A DNA stretch of 64,000 nucleotides from JAIYDQ01 sp034408855 (GCA_034408855.1 JAWXCK010000283.1:1-64000), one strand, 5' to 3'; counted from the first letter of the stretch, positions 52,200-61,127 are shown. The notes: a model not told the origin generated them from the sequence alone. Made by a program: numbers and translations.

Positions 52200-53516
52200 G
52201 TGAATCGAAGAGGATATTTGAAACTTGGAATCGCCGGACTAGCCGGTGGCAGCTTTATCGATTTGCTTGCGCTTCGAAATGCAACGGCAAAAGAGGATGG
52301 GACATCCGAGAAGCCGAAATCGAACTGCATCTTGATTTGGATGGATGGTGGCCCGTCGCATCTGGAGACTTTTGATCTCAAACCCGAGGCGCCTGCGGAG
52401 ATTCGCGGTGAGTTCCGTCCGATCGATACCAACGTACCTGGGGTTCAAATCTGTGAGCACTTGCCAAAGCTAGCACAGATCGCCGATAAGTACGCGATTA
52501 TTCGCTCGGTCTGCCATAATCAAGCGAACCACGGTGCCGGAAATCACTACATGATGACCGGCGCACCACCGCGCATTCCGGTCGGATGTGGTGCCTTCGT
52601 TAGTTTTCATCCAAGCCTTGGTTCGGTCGCGGCGTATGAACGTCCCGCCCCACATGGCTTGCCGAGTTATTTTTCAATGCCGCAAATGTCGCGTTCAGGG
52701 GGCCCCAATTTTCTCGGCGCCAAGTACGCTCCGTTCATTGTTGCCAACGATCCGAACAGCGAAAAATTTCAGGTGCGCGATGTCGAGCTGCCGCGGGAGC
52801 TTTCCGAAGATCGCTTTCAATCTCGACGCGATCTTCGAGCATTGGTCGACCGGATGCCCCGATATTCTGATCCACGAGTCGGTGATCCGGTCAATGCATA
52901 CGATGAAAATTTCCAACAAGGGATCGATCTTGTGATGACTCCAGAAGCTCAGAAAGCCTTCGACATCCAGGACGAACCGGCTTCGATTCGCGACGCATAT
53001 GGGCGCAACAGTTTTGGACAGCGAGCGCTGCTGGCTCGCCGATTGGTCGAATCGGGCGTGCCATTTGTCACGCTCTACGACGGTGGCTGGGATCATCACT
53101 CAGACATCTTTGGCGCATTGAAGAAACGGCTGCCATCCTGGGATCAAACCGTCGCGGCATTGATCAGCGACCTCGACCAACGCGGCTTGCTCGAAACAAC
53201 CATGGTGATTGCACTCGGCGAGTTCGGCAGGACGCCCAAGATCAGTACACTATCGGGGCAATCCAAAGGTGGTCGCGATCATTGGGCGAGTGCAATGTCG
53301 ATTCTCTTCGCTGGAGGAGGCAGTCAAGGCGGGCAAATCATCGGAGCCACCGATCGATTGGGCCATTCCGCTGTTCAACGCATCCTATCACCCGAGAACT
53401 ATGTTTCAACCGTCTATCGCAAGCTTGGAATCGATCCCGGCAAGGTTTACTATACGCCGGCGGGGCGTCCGACCCATTTGGTAAGCGACGACGCCCCGAT
53501 CACGGAATTGATGTAA
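52200..53516 (+). CDS. DUF1501 protein
   Basis: 438 aa, starting at GTG 52200, 12 nt after the previous stop. Seen: an N-terminal RRGYLKLGIAGLAGG (Tat-like) signal, CILIWMDGGPSHLETFDLKP at the start of the mature domain, RSVCHNQANHGAGNHYMMTG, and ALGEFGRTPKI near residue 340. The alkaline-phosphatase-like DUF1501 fold is recognised; activity unknown. Sequence around the metal-site segments differs from the 43672 gene, so the two are not recent duplicates. Confidence 0.9.
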   Translation: MNRRGYLKLGIAGLAGGSFIDLLALRNATAKEDGTSEKPKSNCILIWMDGGPSHLETFDLKPEAPAEIRGEFRPIDTNVPGVQICEHLPKLAQIADKYAIIRSVCHNQANHGAGNHYMMTGAPPRIPVGCGAFVSFHPSLGSVAAYERPAPHGLPSYFSMPQMSRSGGPNFLGAKYAPFIVANDPNSEKFQVRDVELPRELSEDRFQSRRDLRALVDRMPRYSDPRVGDPVNAYDENFQQGIDLVMTPEAQKAFDIQDEPASIRDAYGRNSFGQRALLARRLVESGVPFVTLYDGGWDHHSDIFGALKKRLPSWDQTVAALISDLDQRGLLETTMVIALGEFGRTPKISTLSGQSKGGRDHWASAMSILFAGGGSQGGQIIGATDRLGHSAVQRILSPENYVSTVYRKLGIDPGKVYYTPAGRPTHLVSDDAPITELM

Positions 53517-53557
53517 CAAATAGACAAACAATGATGCTCGAGCGACCTAGTCCACAC

Positions 53558-55249
53558 ATGAAAGCCACTTCGCTCAAACAGATCATTTTCAGCCACTTCT
53601 TGCTGATCGCAACCACGAAAACGCTCGTTCCTAGGCTCTCGCCTGGGAACGCACTGCTTCGGAGGCTCCGCCTCGTTTACGTTGTGTTGCCACTCTCAAA
53701 CAATTGTCGTATCTGCAGGCAGAGCCTGTGTTGCAGTGGGTTCCGAGGCAGAGCCTCGGAACCAGATGGTGGCGATCAGCGCAACGTCTCCTTTTTCCTC
53801 ACTTTGTTGTATCTGCTTCTGTGCAACACAAGCTCGGCTGCTGACAAGCTCGAATGGAGTCGAGTATTTCCGCCGGGCGGTCAAAAAGGAACCGCGATCG
53901 AAGTCGAACTGACTGGAAAATTTCCCGATTGGCCCTATCAAGTGTGGTCGGACACCGACACTATTCAGTGGACTTGTTCGAGCGATCGAGGAAAGCTCAA
54001 AGCGGAAATCGCTGCCGACGCGACACTCGGACTGCACTGGCTGAGACTCTACAATGAAAACGGCGCGACTGCCGCTCGTCCTTTCCTGGTTGGCGATTCG
54101 ATCGAACGCAACGAGATTGAACCCAATGATCGCCCCGTCGAAGCGAATGAGATTTCTTCGTATCCGCAGACAATTCACGGCGTCTTGAGCAAGAAGGGCG
54201 ACGTCGATCTTTTCTCCGTGGTTCTCACGGCGGGACGGCTGCTCGTTGCAACTGTCGACGCCTCGAAGTTACTACAATCGCCAATGGATACCAATTTGCA
54301 GATCCTCGACAGCAATGGTTTTGTGCTTGCTGAAAACATCGATCATGTGGGACTCGATCCTTACCTTGAGTTCACCGCCCCCAGCGATGGCCGATACGTG
54401 ATTCGTGTATTCGCGTTCCCAGAAAAGCCTGATAGTAAAATCGGATTCGCAGGCGGGAGCGACTGGTGCTACCGTTTGCGACTAGAATCGCAAGCCGGAG
54501 CCTTCGGGAGTCCAATCGCGATTCCGATGCAAACGGAATTGAACTCCGAGTCGATCGAAGCAATACCGGAAGCACATGTAAGTCAAGCTCAGGCAATGAA
54601 GCTATCCCTTCCGGTGAGAATCGATGGAGTTATAGCAAAAGCAAACCAAATCAACTACTTTCAGTTTACCGCCGTCAAGAATGTGCACTATCGCGCGCGT
54701 GTACTGGCTCGCGAGTTTGGCTCGATGTTAGATCCGACGATCGCCATATTAGATGCTGCAGGTAAGCAGTTAGCTCAATCCGACGACGTCGCTTCCAATC
54801 GAGATCCGCTGCTCCTTTGGAAAGCTCCCAAAGATGGGGAATACTTTTTTACGATTGCAGATTTCCATCGCACCGGTGGGCAAGGATTTCAATTTCAGGC
54901 AACTCTTGAAGAGCGGCCGGAAGATTTCACGTTGTCGATCGCAAATGATTGGATTCAAGCCACGGTCGGCAAAGAGACCGAGATTAAAGTGAAAGTGACT
55001 CGCGAAAGCGACTTTGCTGGGACAGTCTCCGTTTCGATGGTCGGACTTCCGACCACGATCCATTGTTCTAAAGTAGATTCGATCAACGGCAAAGAATCGT
55101 CGAAAACCGTTACCTTAAAACTCAATGGAACATCGACTTATCAAGGCCCCATTCAGATCGTTGCGCATTCGAAAGAACTCGACGAACATGTTCGCACTGC
55201 AGTCGCCGAAACCAACAAGCCAATCTGGCTTAGCATTACGAACGATTGA
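53558..55249 (+). CDS. Exported PPC-domain protein with repeat-interrupted N-terminus
   Basis: Function unknown. Seen: two pre-peptidase C-terminal (PPC) domains, about residues 190-310 (GVLSKKGDVDLFSVVL...GRYVIRVFAF) and 350-455 (DGVIAKANQINYFQF...GEYFFTIADF), preceded by SRVFPPGGQKGTAIEVELTG, a common opening in planctomycete proteins. The start is odd. ATG 53558 encodes a hydrophobic start (KQIIFSHFLLIA), then about 45 Arg-rich residues translated from an inverted-repeat element (53621-53763), then a second full signal-like stretch (FFLTLLYLLLCNTSSAAD). No in-frame ATG lies after the element. ATG 53531 also possible. Confidence 0.78.
   Translation: MKATSLKQIIFSHFLLIATTKTLVPRLSPGNALLRRLRLVYVVLPLSNNCRICRQSLCCSGFRGRASEPDGGDQRNVSFFLTLLYLLLCNTSSAADKLEWSRVFPPGGQKGTAIEVELTGKFPDWPYQVWSDTDTIQWTCSSDRGKLKAEIAADATLGLHWLRLYNENGATAARPFLVGDSIERNEIEPNDRPVEANEISSYPQTIHGVLSKKGDVDLFSVVLTAGRLLVATVDASKLLQSPMDTNLQILDSNGFVLAENIDHVGLDPYLEFTAPSDGRYVIRVFAFPEKPDSKIGFAGGSDWCYRLRLESQAGAFGSPIAIPMQTELNSESIEAIPEAHVSQAQAMKLSLPVRIDGVIAKANQINYFQFTAVKNVHYRARVLAREFGSMLDPTIAILDAAGKQLAQSDDVASNRDPLLLWKAPKDGEYFFTIADFHRTGGQGFQFQATLEERPEDFTLSIANDWIQATVGKETEIKVKVTRESDFAGTVSVSMVGLPTTIHCSKVDSINGKESSKTVTLKLNGTSTYQGPIQIVAHSKELDEHVRTAVAETNKPIWLSITND
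53621..53763. repeat. Palindromic repeat element (family F) within a coding start
   Basis: 53621-53675 contains CGTTCC...GGAACG and CGGAGGCTCCGCCTCG; 53715-53763 ends with CGAGGCAGAGCCTCGG. The reverse complement of the latter is closely similar to the former, so the two parts can pair. Short GC-rich elements of this style are known in many planctomycete genomes as intergenic sequences; here it is in frame in a signal-peptide region. Confidence 0.6.
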
Positions 55250-55279
55250 CGATGCAATGCTTCAACATCCCGATTTCGT

Positions 55280-55308
55280 TTGACAGCACATAGCTTCAGG
55301 GTTATAAT
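55280..55308 (+). promoter_or_regulatory. Perfect consensus sigma70 promoter
   Basis: TTGACA (55280-55285) and TATAAT (55303-55308) are both exact with a 17-nt spacer. Seven nt past the -10 is 55315, the first base of the codon that begins the toxin-like reading frame, which fits a leaderless toxin transcript. Confidence 0.8.
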
Positions 55309-55314
55309 TCGAGG

Positions 55315-55395
55315 ACGTGGGAAGTTGAATACATGGACGAATTCGGGGAATGGTGGAATCACCTGATGGAACAGGAGCAAGACGTTCTGCCATGA
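55315..55395 (+). pseudogene. Remnant of a HigB/Gp49-like toxin gene
   Basis: This 26-codon reading frame gives (T)WEVEYMDEFGEWWNHLMEQEQD, which matches the N-terminal pattern of HigB/Gp49-like toxins (about 110 aa). Its first codon is ACG where ATG is expected, and it stops at 55395, so most of the toxin is gone. The stop overlaps the antitoxin ATG by ATGA. A shorter ORF from ATG 55333 has the same stop. Family recognition is from memory of the pattern. Confidence 0.6.
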
Positions 55396-55730
55396 CAGGA
55401 CGAAATAAATTTTCTGACTTGAAGAAGAGCATGGGGACAGTTCGTGTTTCCAAGGTCGAGGCTCGTACCAAAACGATGCTGGGTGAAATGCTCCTACCTG
55501 AGATTCGAAGACACTCGGGCTTAACCCAACAAGAAGTTGCCGATGTGCTAGGGATAAGCCAGCCGGGCCTTAGCAAGATCGAGCATCAGGACGATATGCA
55601 AATCGGTACGTTAAGTAAGCTCATCGAAGCGATGGGCGGTAAGGTCGAGATCATTGCCCATTTCCCTTTTGGTGATTGCAGACTAACTCAATTTGGCGAT
55701 GCGGCAACGGAGTCGAGAGTGAAACGATAG
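55392..55730 (+). CDS. XRE-family antitoxin (HigA-like)
   Basis: 112 aa. Seen: an N-terminal helical segment (VSKVEARTKTMLGEMLLPEIRR), a helix-turn-helix GLTQQEVADVLGISQPGLSKIE (about residues 43-64), then DMQIGTLSKLIEAMGGKVEIIAHFP, the standard dimer/antitoxin tail of this family. ATG 55392 overlaps the toxin-remnant stop (ATGA). It lies behind a perfect consensus promoter. The antitoxin looks intact although the toxin does not, so it may be retained as a free regulator or immunity factor. Length fits the family. Confidence 0.85.
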   Translation: MTGRNKFSDLKKSMGTVRVSKVEARTKTMLGEMLLPEIRRHSGLTQQEVADVLGISQPGLSKIEHQDDMQIGTLSKLIEAMGGKVEIIAHFPFGDCRLTQFGDAATESRVKR

Positions 55731-55735
55731 TGGGC

Positions 55736-55797
55736 GTCCCCAATCCGCCGTCCCCAATCCGCCGTCCCCAATCCGCTCGCGTGTCCCCAATCAGCTC
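55736..55797 (+). repeat. Short tandem repeat
   Basis: Three units of GTCCCCAATCCGCC (14 nt; the third ends in CT) at 55736, 55750 and 55764 are followed by a degenerate fourth, GTCCCCAATCA. It lies directly after the antitoxin gene. Confidence 0.75.
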
Positions 55798-55880
55798 GCG
55801 CGACGCAATCAACTGATGGCGCTATCCAAAAACTTCATCTCGTAACGATTGCAACGCTGGGACTAACGTTAGCGTGCTGT

Positions 55881-57599
55881 TCACTTTGAATTGTTCTCAT
55901 AGACTACTTCACCGTCGACGATCGTCTTTCGGATTTGGATATCTTTTAGACGGATGCTGGGAACGGTAAATGGGTTTTCGGCGAGGACCACAAAATCCGC
56001 GACCTTTCCAATTTCAATCGAGCCCTTCGTCGTCTCTTCAAAATTTTGCCAAGCGGCGTCCTGCGTCACCGCTCGTAGGGCGGAATAGACATCGATTCGC
56101 TGTTCTGCGCCGAGTAACTCTCCGTTTCGCGTTACGCGATTGACAGCGCACCAGACCAAATGCATCGGATCAACGGGCGTTACCGGTGTGTCGTTGTGAA
56201 TGGTAAATCGCAGACCGACGTTGCGAGCCGACGCCAATGGACTAATTCGCTCGGCGCGCTCCGGACCAAGAAATAAATCGCGATGTCTGTCTCCCCAGTA
56301 ATAAACGTGTGCCACGAAAAACGATGGCGTGACTCCTAGCTCGCGCATGCGGACTAATTGATCCTCGCGCGGTGTTTGGCAGTGCTCGATTCGGTGTCTC
56401 GCATCATTACGCGGAAAAGCAGCTTGAGCTTCTTGATAGGCAACCAAAATTTCATCGATCGCGGCATCGCCATTGCCATGAATCGCGATTTGATAGCCGG
56501 CTCGATGATACTTCCCAACCATCTCGACTAGTTTTTCCAGCGATCGAGAAGGGTAACCTGCATAGCCCGTTTTGCCTTCGGGCTGTCGATAGTAAGGGTT
56601 GGTGAGAAAACCTGTATAACCTTGCAATGAACCATCATGCAAGAGTTTAACCGCACCGAAGCGAACTCGCTCTGGAATCGGACAAAGCTTAGCAAGCGAT
56701 TCAAGCGATGGCGGCGTGGCTTGGCTGCCCGAGGACATCGCGATGGCTCGCAGATGCAGCGATCCGAGCTCGCGGGCCTTGATTAAATTGGGGATAATAT
56801 TTCCCGCACCGCCGGCGATAATCGTTGTAGTGACACCTTTTGAAAGATACTGTCGATCGCAAAAACGGATGACCGCGATTTGCTGTTCCGACGATAGAAC
56901 CGGCGTCAACTGACTGATCACGGTCAGCTTTTCTTCAAAGATCCCGGTCGGTTCGCCGCTCTTGGCATCCATCCGTATGAGTCCACCTTCGGGCTGCGGC
57001 GTATCACGCGTCACCTTGGCTAGTTCGAGCGCCTTGCTATTGGCAACGCCCAAATGCCCTGATGTGTGAACAATCCAAATGGGATGTTCCATCGATGCGC
57101 GATCCAAATCGACTCGCGTCGGATGCCGCTGCTCGTCGATCAAGGTATCATCATAGCCGCGGCCTACAATCCATTTCCCAGGGGCTGTTTGCGCTGCGCG
57201 ATCGCGCAATACCGTCACGATATCCTCGATCGATCGGATCGAACCAATGGGAGGACTGTTCAAGTCGACATCGTAAAGTGCGACGCGACCGATGGAAGGA
57301 AAGTGATCATGGGCCGCATAGAAACCGGGCAATAGCGTTGCGCCGCCAAGATCCTCGATCTGGGTTGTCGCGGTCGCAAGTCGTCGAATCGCGTCATTAC
57401 TGCCAACAGCAACTATCTTGCCGCCCCTGACCGCCACGGCCTCTGCCACTTCCTTGGCATCGACCATCGTGACGACAACTCCGTTCAAAAAAACTTTGTC
57501 AGGCCCGATGCTCTGATCGCCTAACGTATCATTCGCAAGCCGGAAAGATAACGCCAGGACTAAAATGATCGGCGCAGTGGAACGCGTGACAAGAAACAT
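55881..57599 (-). CDS. Secreted amidohydrolase family 3 protein (YtcJ-like)
   Basis: Metal-dependent hydrolase, 572 aa. Seen: signal peptide; VDAKEVAEAVAVRGGKIVAVG (N-terminal beta domain); AAHDHFPSIG as the HxH metal motif (about residue 100); IHGNGDAAIDEIL, HRIEHCQ and HNDTPVTPVDP, the later metal and substrate sites. The family includes N-substituted formamide deformylase-like enzymes, often of unknown substrate. Start ATG 57599 leaves a clean signal. It lies 22 nt after the dehydratase gene, so it is in the same operon with a propeller protein. Confidence 0.87.
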   Translation of the reverse strand: MFLVTRSTAPIILVLALSFRLANDTLGDQSIGPDKVFLNGVVVTMVDAKEVAEAVAVRGGKIVAVGSNDAIRRLATATTQIEDLGGATLLPGFYAAHDHFPSIGRVALYDVDLNSPPIGSIRSIEDIVTVLRDRAAQTAPGKWIVGRGYDDTLIDEQRHPTRVDLDRASMEHPIWIVHTSGHLGVANSKALELAKVTRDTPQPEGGLIRMDAKSGEPTGIFEEKLTVISQLTPVLSSEQQIAVIRFCDRQYLSKGVTTTIIAGGAGNIIPNLIKARELGSLHLRAIAMSSGSQATPPSLESLAKLCPIPERVRFGAVKLLHDGSLQGYTGFLTNPYYRQPEGKTGYAGYPSRSLEKLVEMVGKYHRAGYQIAIHGNGDAAIDEILVAYQEAQAAFPRNDARHRIEHCQTPREDQLVRMRELGVTPSFFVAHVYYWGDRHRDLFLGPERAERISPLASARNVGLRFTIHNDTPVTPVDPMHLVWCAVNRVTRNGELLGAEQRIDVYSALRAVTQDAAWQNFEETTKGSIEIGKVADFVVLAENPFTVPSIRLKDIQIRKTIVDGEVVYENNSK

Positions 57600-57621
57600 G
57601 CTTTAACCTATTTCTGCTGTT

Positions 57622-59628
57622 TTAATTCGGGCTATTTTGGTTCACGATCGCCCGTTTGCCTGCCTCAAGAGTTTGAATGATTTTATCGACATCGTAAACA
57701 CAACCGCCCCAGGCTCCACCGCCAATCGCCTGGAGGGCTGCCCATAGTCGCGTATCGTCGGGAAGCCGAGGGTCCGAATGGAGGTCGGGATGCGGTGGTC
57801 GTTCAGCCAGGATGCGAGCTCCTTCATCGGCAGTGACCCTTTGATCGCGAGTTCCAACAAAATGAACATGTCCTGTCATCCGGTTGCGATCGATTTCGAT
57901 TTCAATCCAATCGTCATCTTGAAGTCGGCCAATCGGACCACCCGCAAGGGCTTCGGGACCGACGTGTCCGATGCACGCACCGGTGCTCACTCCGGAAAAC
58001 CTCGCGTCGGTAACCAGTGCGACATGCTTGCCGAATTTGAGATGCTTGAGGGCGCTGGTCACTTGATACGTTTCCTCCATCCCTGAACCTAATGGACCTC
58101 GCCCTAACAGTACGATCACGTCGCCGGCGACAATCGCTCGGTCTGTTTGACCTTTGATTGCGGCAATCGCTTGGGGTTCACTGGTGAAGACGCGAGCGGG
58201 ACCACTCTTTCGGTAGATACCATCGGAGTCAATGACCGTTGGGTCGATCGACGTCGCTTTGATGACCGATCGTTCGGGACAAAGGTTGCCTATTGGAAAA
58301 CAGATTGTGCTGGTCATACCAACGGACTTCGCTTTGGCAGGCGTGAGAATTACATCATCGGCATCGACTCCATCGCGATCTTTCAGCCACGCACGCAATT
58401 CAGTTCGACGCGAAGAGCCTTGCCATGCGTCGAGAATCTCATTCCAGGTCTTTCCTGTAATCGTCCGTTCATCGCATCGAGCGATTCCCATTTCACGAAG
58501 ATGCCACATGATTTCGGGAACGCCGCCGGCCAAAAAAAGTCGAATCGTCGGATGGAATTGCGGACCATTGGGAAGGCAATCTACGAAACGGCTAACGCTT
58601 TGATTTAACTCGATCCATTTGTCGACGGTCGGCCTGGGAAGACCAGCCGCGAAAGCGATAGCCGGAACATGCAGCAAAAGATTCGTCGATCCACCGCAGG
58701 CGGCATGCACGGCGATCGCGTTGTGAAAGGAATCCTCCGTCAAGATATCTCGCAGTCGAAGTTTGGATTGATGCATATCCCATAAAGCGCGTGCACTCTG
58801 CCTAGCCATATCGAGCCATATCGGTTGTCCGCTCGGTGCCAGAGCGGCATGGGGCACGGTCAGCCCGAGTGCTTCGGCGATGACTTGGCTGGTCGCAGCC
58901 GTCCCGAGAAACTGGCATCCTCCGCCAGGCGAACCGCAAGCTCGACAGCCAGCTTCGGCGGCTTCGTCGAGACTCATTTCGCCATGGGTATAGCGGGCAC
59001 CGATCGTTTGGACCTTACCTAAGTCTTCGGCTGCTCGGGCCGGTAGCGTGACACCACCTGGCACGATCACACTCGGTAAGTCGCTAGCACCGGCCAGCGC
59101 GAGCATCATAGCGGGCAATCCTTTGTCGCAAGTCGCAACACCTAAGACACCGCGTCGCGTTGGTAACGAGCGAATCAAACGTCTGAAGACAATGGCCGCG
59201 TCATTGCGATAGGGCAACGAGTCGAACATCCCAATGGTTCCTTGTGTTCGACCATCGCAAGGATCGCTTACATAAGCGGCGAAGGGAACTCCGCCAGCTT
59301 CGGATAGCGTCTCGGCGGCAGCGCGAACCAAGAGTCCGACTTCCCAATGTCCGGTATGATAGCCGAGCGCAATTGGCTTGCCGTCTTCACCTCGTACTCC
59401 ACCTTGTGTGCTGAGTAACAGAAATTGTGGGCCCAACATCTTTTGAATATCCCACCCCATTCCGGCGTTCTGCGTCCATCCAAACAGATCGCCGCTCGAC
59501 CACGTTCGTAGCATCTCGTCGCTAAACGGGAGCTTGCCTTGTGGCCCTTCACCTTGGGTCGCCATACGCCAATTAGAATGATTCGAATCAAAATCGAACC
59601 AGTCATTTAGTTGAAAAGCACTCGTCAT
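57622..59628 (-). CDS. IlvD/Edd-family dehydratase, YjhG/YagF type
   Basis: Predicted sugar-acid dehydratase (xylonate-like) with an iron-sulfur cluster. Seen: SDPCDGRTQGTIGMFDSLPYRND near residue 120, GVATCDKGLPAMM near 160, CGSPGGGCQFLGTAATSQ near 235 (Cys ligands), then VALVTDARFSGVSTGACIGHVGPEAL near 540. The long N-terminal extension (GDLFGWTQNAGMGWD) is typical of this subgroup and absent in IlvD. 668 aa. ATG at 59628 overlaps the PQQ-protein stop by ATGA. Likely substrates are aldonic acids; not determined. Confidence 0.9.
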   Translation of the reverse strand: MTSAFQLNDWFDFDSNHSNWRMATQGEGPQGKLPFSDEMLRTWSSGDLFGWTQNAGMGWDIQKMLGPQFLLLSTQGGVRGEDGKPIALGYHTGHWEVGLLVRAAAETLSEAGGVPFAAYVSDPCDGRTQGTIGMFDSLPYRNDAAIVFRRLIRSLPTRRGVLGVATCDKGLPAMMLALAGASDLPSVIVPGGVTLPARAAEDLGKVQTIGARYTHGEMSLDEAAEAGCRACGSPGGGCQFLGTAATSQVIAEALGLTVPHAALAPSGQPIWLDMARQSARALWDMHQSKLRLRDILTEDSFHNAIAVHAACGGSTNLLLHVPAIAFAAGLPRPTVDKWIELNQSVSRFVDCLPNGPQFHPTIRLFLAGGVPEIMWHLREMGIARCDERTITGKTWNEILDAWQGSSRRTELRAWLKDRDGVDADDVILTPAKAKSVGMTSTICFPIGNLCPERSVIKATSIDPTVIDSDGIYRKSGPARVFTSEPQAIAAIKGQTDRAIVAGDVIVLLGRGPLGSGMEETYQVTSALKHLKFGKHVALVTDARFSGVSTGACIGHVGPEALAGGPIGRLQDDDWIEIEIDRNRMTGHVHFVGTRDQRVTADEGARILAERPPHPDLHSDPRLPDDTRLWAALQAIGGGAWGGCVYDVDKIIQTLEAGKRAIVNQNSPN

Positions 59629-60938
59629 TGTCCGCTAAGCCTTCGCAATTCCAACGCTTGCCAAACAGGGTTGCTTCCATTCGATCGGACGAACAGTAGA
59701 TCGTTTGCTAGGGCCGGAATCGCTCGATAGAGATTTGGGGTAAGTTTCGTTTCCCATATTACCGAAAATTGTTGGGCATTGGTATCGAGCAACCATACTC
59801 GACCATCGATTCCAATCAAAAGCAACTGAGTTTCCCCGATTGCGATCGTATGGCATATCGGCATCGAATCGCGAGTCCAAGCCACTTCGCCAGTCGCTGG
59901 GTTGAGGCATTTATACGATGCGCTACCCATGTCTTCGCGGCCATCCGAGCCGTAAACAAATCCGTTTGAATAAACCGGCGTCGCATATTGGCTGTTGATT
60001 TGATCGCCTTGATAGAGTGTTTCGACGGATGTCGGCGATATTCGGAGGAGAACATTTCCGATGCCGTAGCTGGCGGTCAAAAATAATTCGCCTGGTTTGC
60101 AAACAATCGGTGTTGCCGCGTTCACCGTCGGCCCGCGTTGACCAAACGCGGTTTCCCAAAGGACTTTTCCCGTTTGCGCGTCGACGCCGATCGTTTTCAA
60201 TCTCGTCGGGATCACGACCGTCGCATTTTGCGAATTCGACGTTGATACGCCGTAGTTCATCAGGATCGGCGAAGCATAGCTCGCATCGTAGTTCGTCGCA
60301 TTCCATAAATCTTTACCTTCTGCCAGCGAGACGCACAGTACGCCCGCTTTTTTTCCTCCTACGTTGACGACGACCCTGTCTTCCAATATCAGCGGCGAAC
60401 TGCCATTTCCAAAGTAGCCGTCGTCGGCATCGAATTCTTTTGTCAGGCTACGAGTCCATCGGACGGAGCCATCGACCGTCGATAAAACGCTCAGGTCGCC
60501 GGCGGTCGAATAGACGACCACGGCGTTCTGGGCGATAGAAGGCACGCAGCGCGGCCCCTTATCCGAATCGACCCCGCCGCGATAACGAGCAGGCATCTTG
60601 CGTTCCCAAATCAAAGTACCTTGAAAAGCATCGACGTATCGAATGCGGTCTTGATCGCCATCGCGATCGTAGAGCACCGCTTTGCCATCCGCGACGGCGG
60701 CACCCGCGTAACCTTGCCCTGCATCGAGTTTCCATTTCGGAGTGAGTAAACTTGCCGGGGGATTGGTAGGCAATTCACGGGTTGATGCCGAATGACCATC
60801 GCGATGCTTGCCAAGCAACCCAGGCCAGTCATCAGCGCGTCCGAGTCTTGTTTCAAGAAGCAAAACGCAAAGGCATAGGGTTGGAATTCGAATAGAAGAA
60901 TTTCGTTGACGAGCGGTATCTGAAATCGGAATCATCAT
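59625..60938 (-). CDS. Secreted PQQ-binding-like beta-propeller protein
   Basis: 437 aa. Seen: signal peptide (MMIPISDTARQR...LGRADDWPG), then tryptophan-docking-like blades: AVLYDRDGDQDRIRYVDAFQGTLIWER, LSVLSTVDGSVRWTRSL, VLCVSLAEGKDLWNATNY, VDAQTGKVLWETAFG and YKCLNPATGEVAWTRDS. These are quinoprotein-type repeats without obvious PQQ-cofactor ligands, probably a non-enzymatic propeller. First gene of an operon with a YjhG/YagF-type dehydratase (ATGA overlap) and an amidohydrolase. Start ATG 60938 or 60935. Confidence 0.82.
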   Translation of the reverse strand: MMIPISDTARQRNSSIRIPTLCLCVLLLETRLGRADDWPGLLGKHRDGHSASTRELPTNPPASLLTPKWKLDAGQGYAGAAVADGKAVLYDRDGDQDRIRYVDAFQGTLIWERKMPARYRGGVDSDKGPRCVPSIAQNAVVVYSTAGDLSVLSTVDGSVRWTRSLTKEFDADDGYFGNGSSPLILEDRVVVNVGGKKAGVLCVSLAEGKDLWNATNYDASYASPILMNYGVSTSNSQNATVVIPTRLKTIGVDAQTGKVLWETAFGQRGPTVNAATPIVCKPGELFLTASYGIGNVLLRISPTSVETLYQGDQINSQYATPVYSNGFVYGSDGREDMGSASYKCLNPATGEVAWTRDSMPICHTIAIGETQLLLIGIDGRVWLLDTNAQQFSVIWETKLTPNLYRAIPALANDLLFVRSNGSNPVWQALELRRLSGQ

Positions 60939-60994
60939 GATTTTTGTTCGTTGGTTAAATCGTGTACGCCTGACGGCATGGCAGTCCGGAGTGA

Positions 60995-61093
60995 AATGTG
61001 AGCGGCACGGCGCTAGCCGCCGGTTCTTCTGTCCGACAATTCGGGGTATCTAAGTGCATTAAGATCCCGTGGCTAGCGCCATCGGCTCACATT
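60995..61093. repeat. Repeat family B, full hairpin
   Basis: AATGTGAGC (60995-61003) and GCTCACATT (61085-61093) pair perfectly. Inside, GGCGCTAGCC near 61009 pairs with GGCTAGCGCC (61071-61080). This gives an imperfect long hairpin with a 48-nt loop between the two arms. It lies between the propeller gene and the unknown 277-aa gene. Confidence 0.7.
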
Positions 61094-61127
61094 CAAAGAT
61101 TTTAGCAGTTCGGTCAAGCCATGTCTT

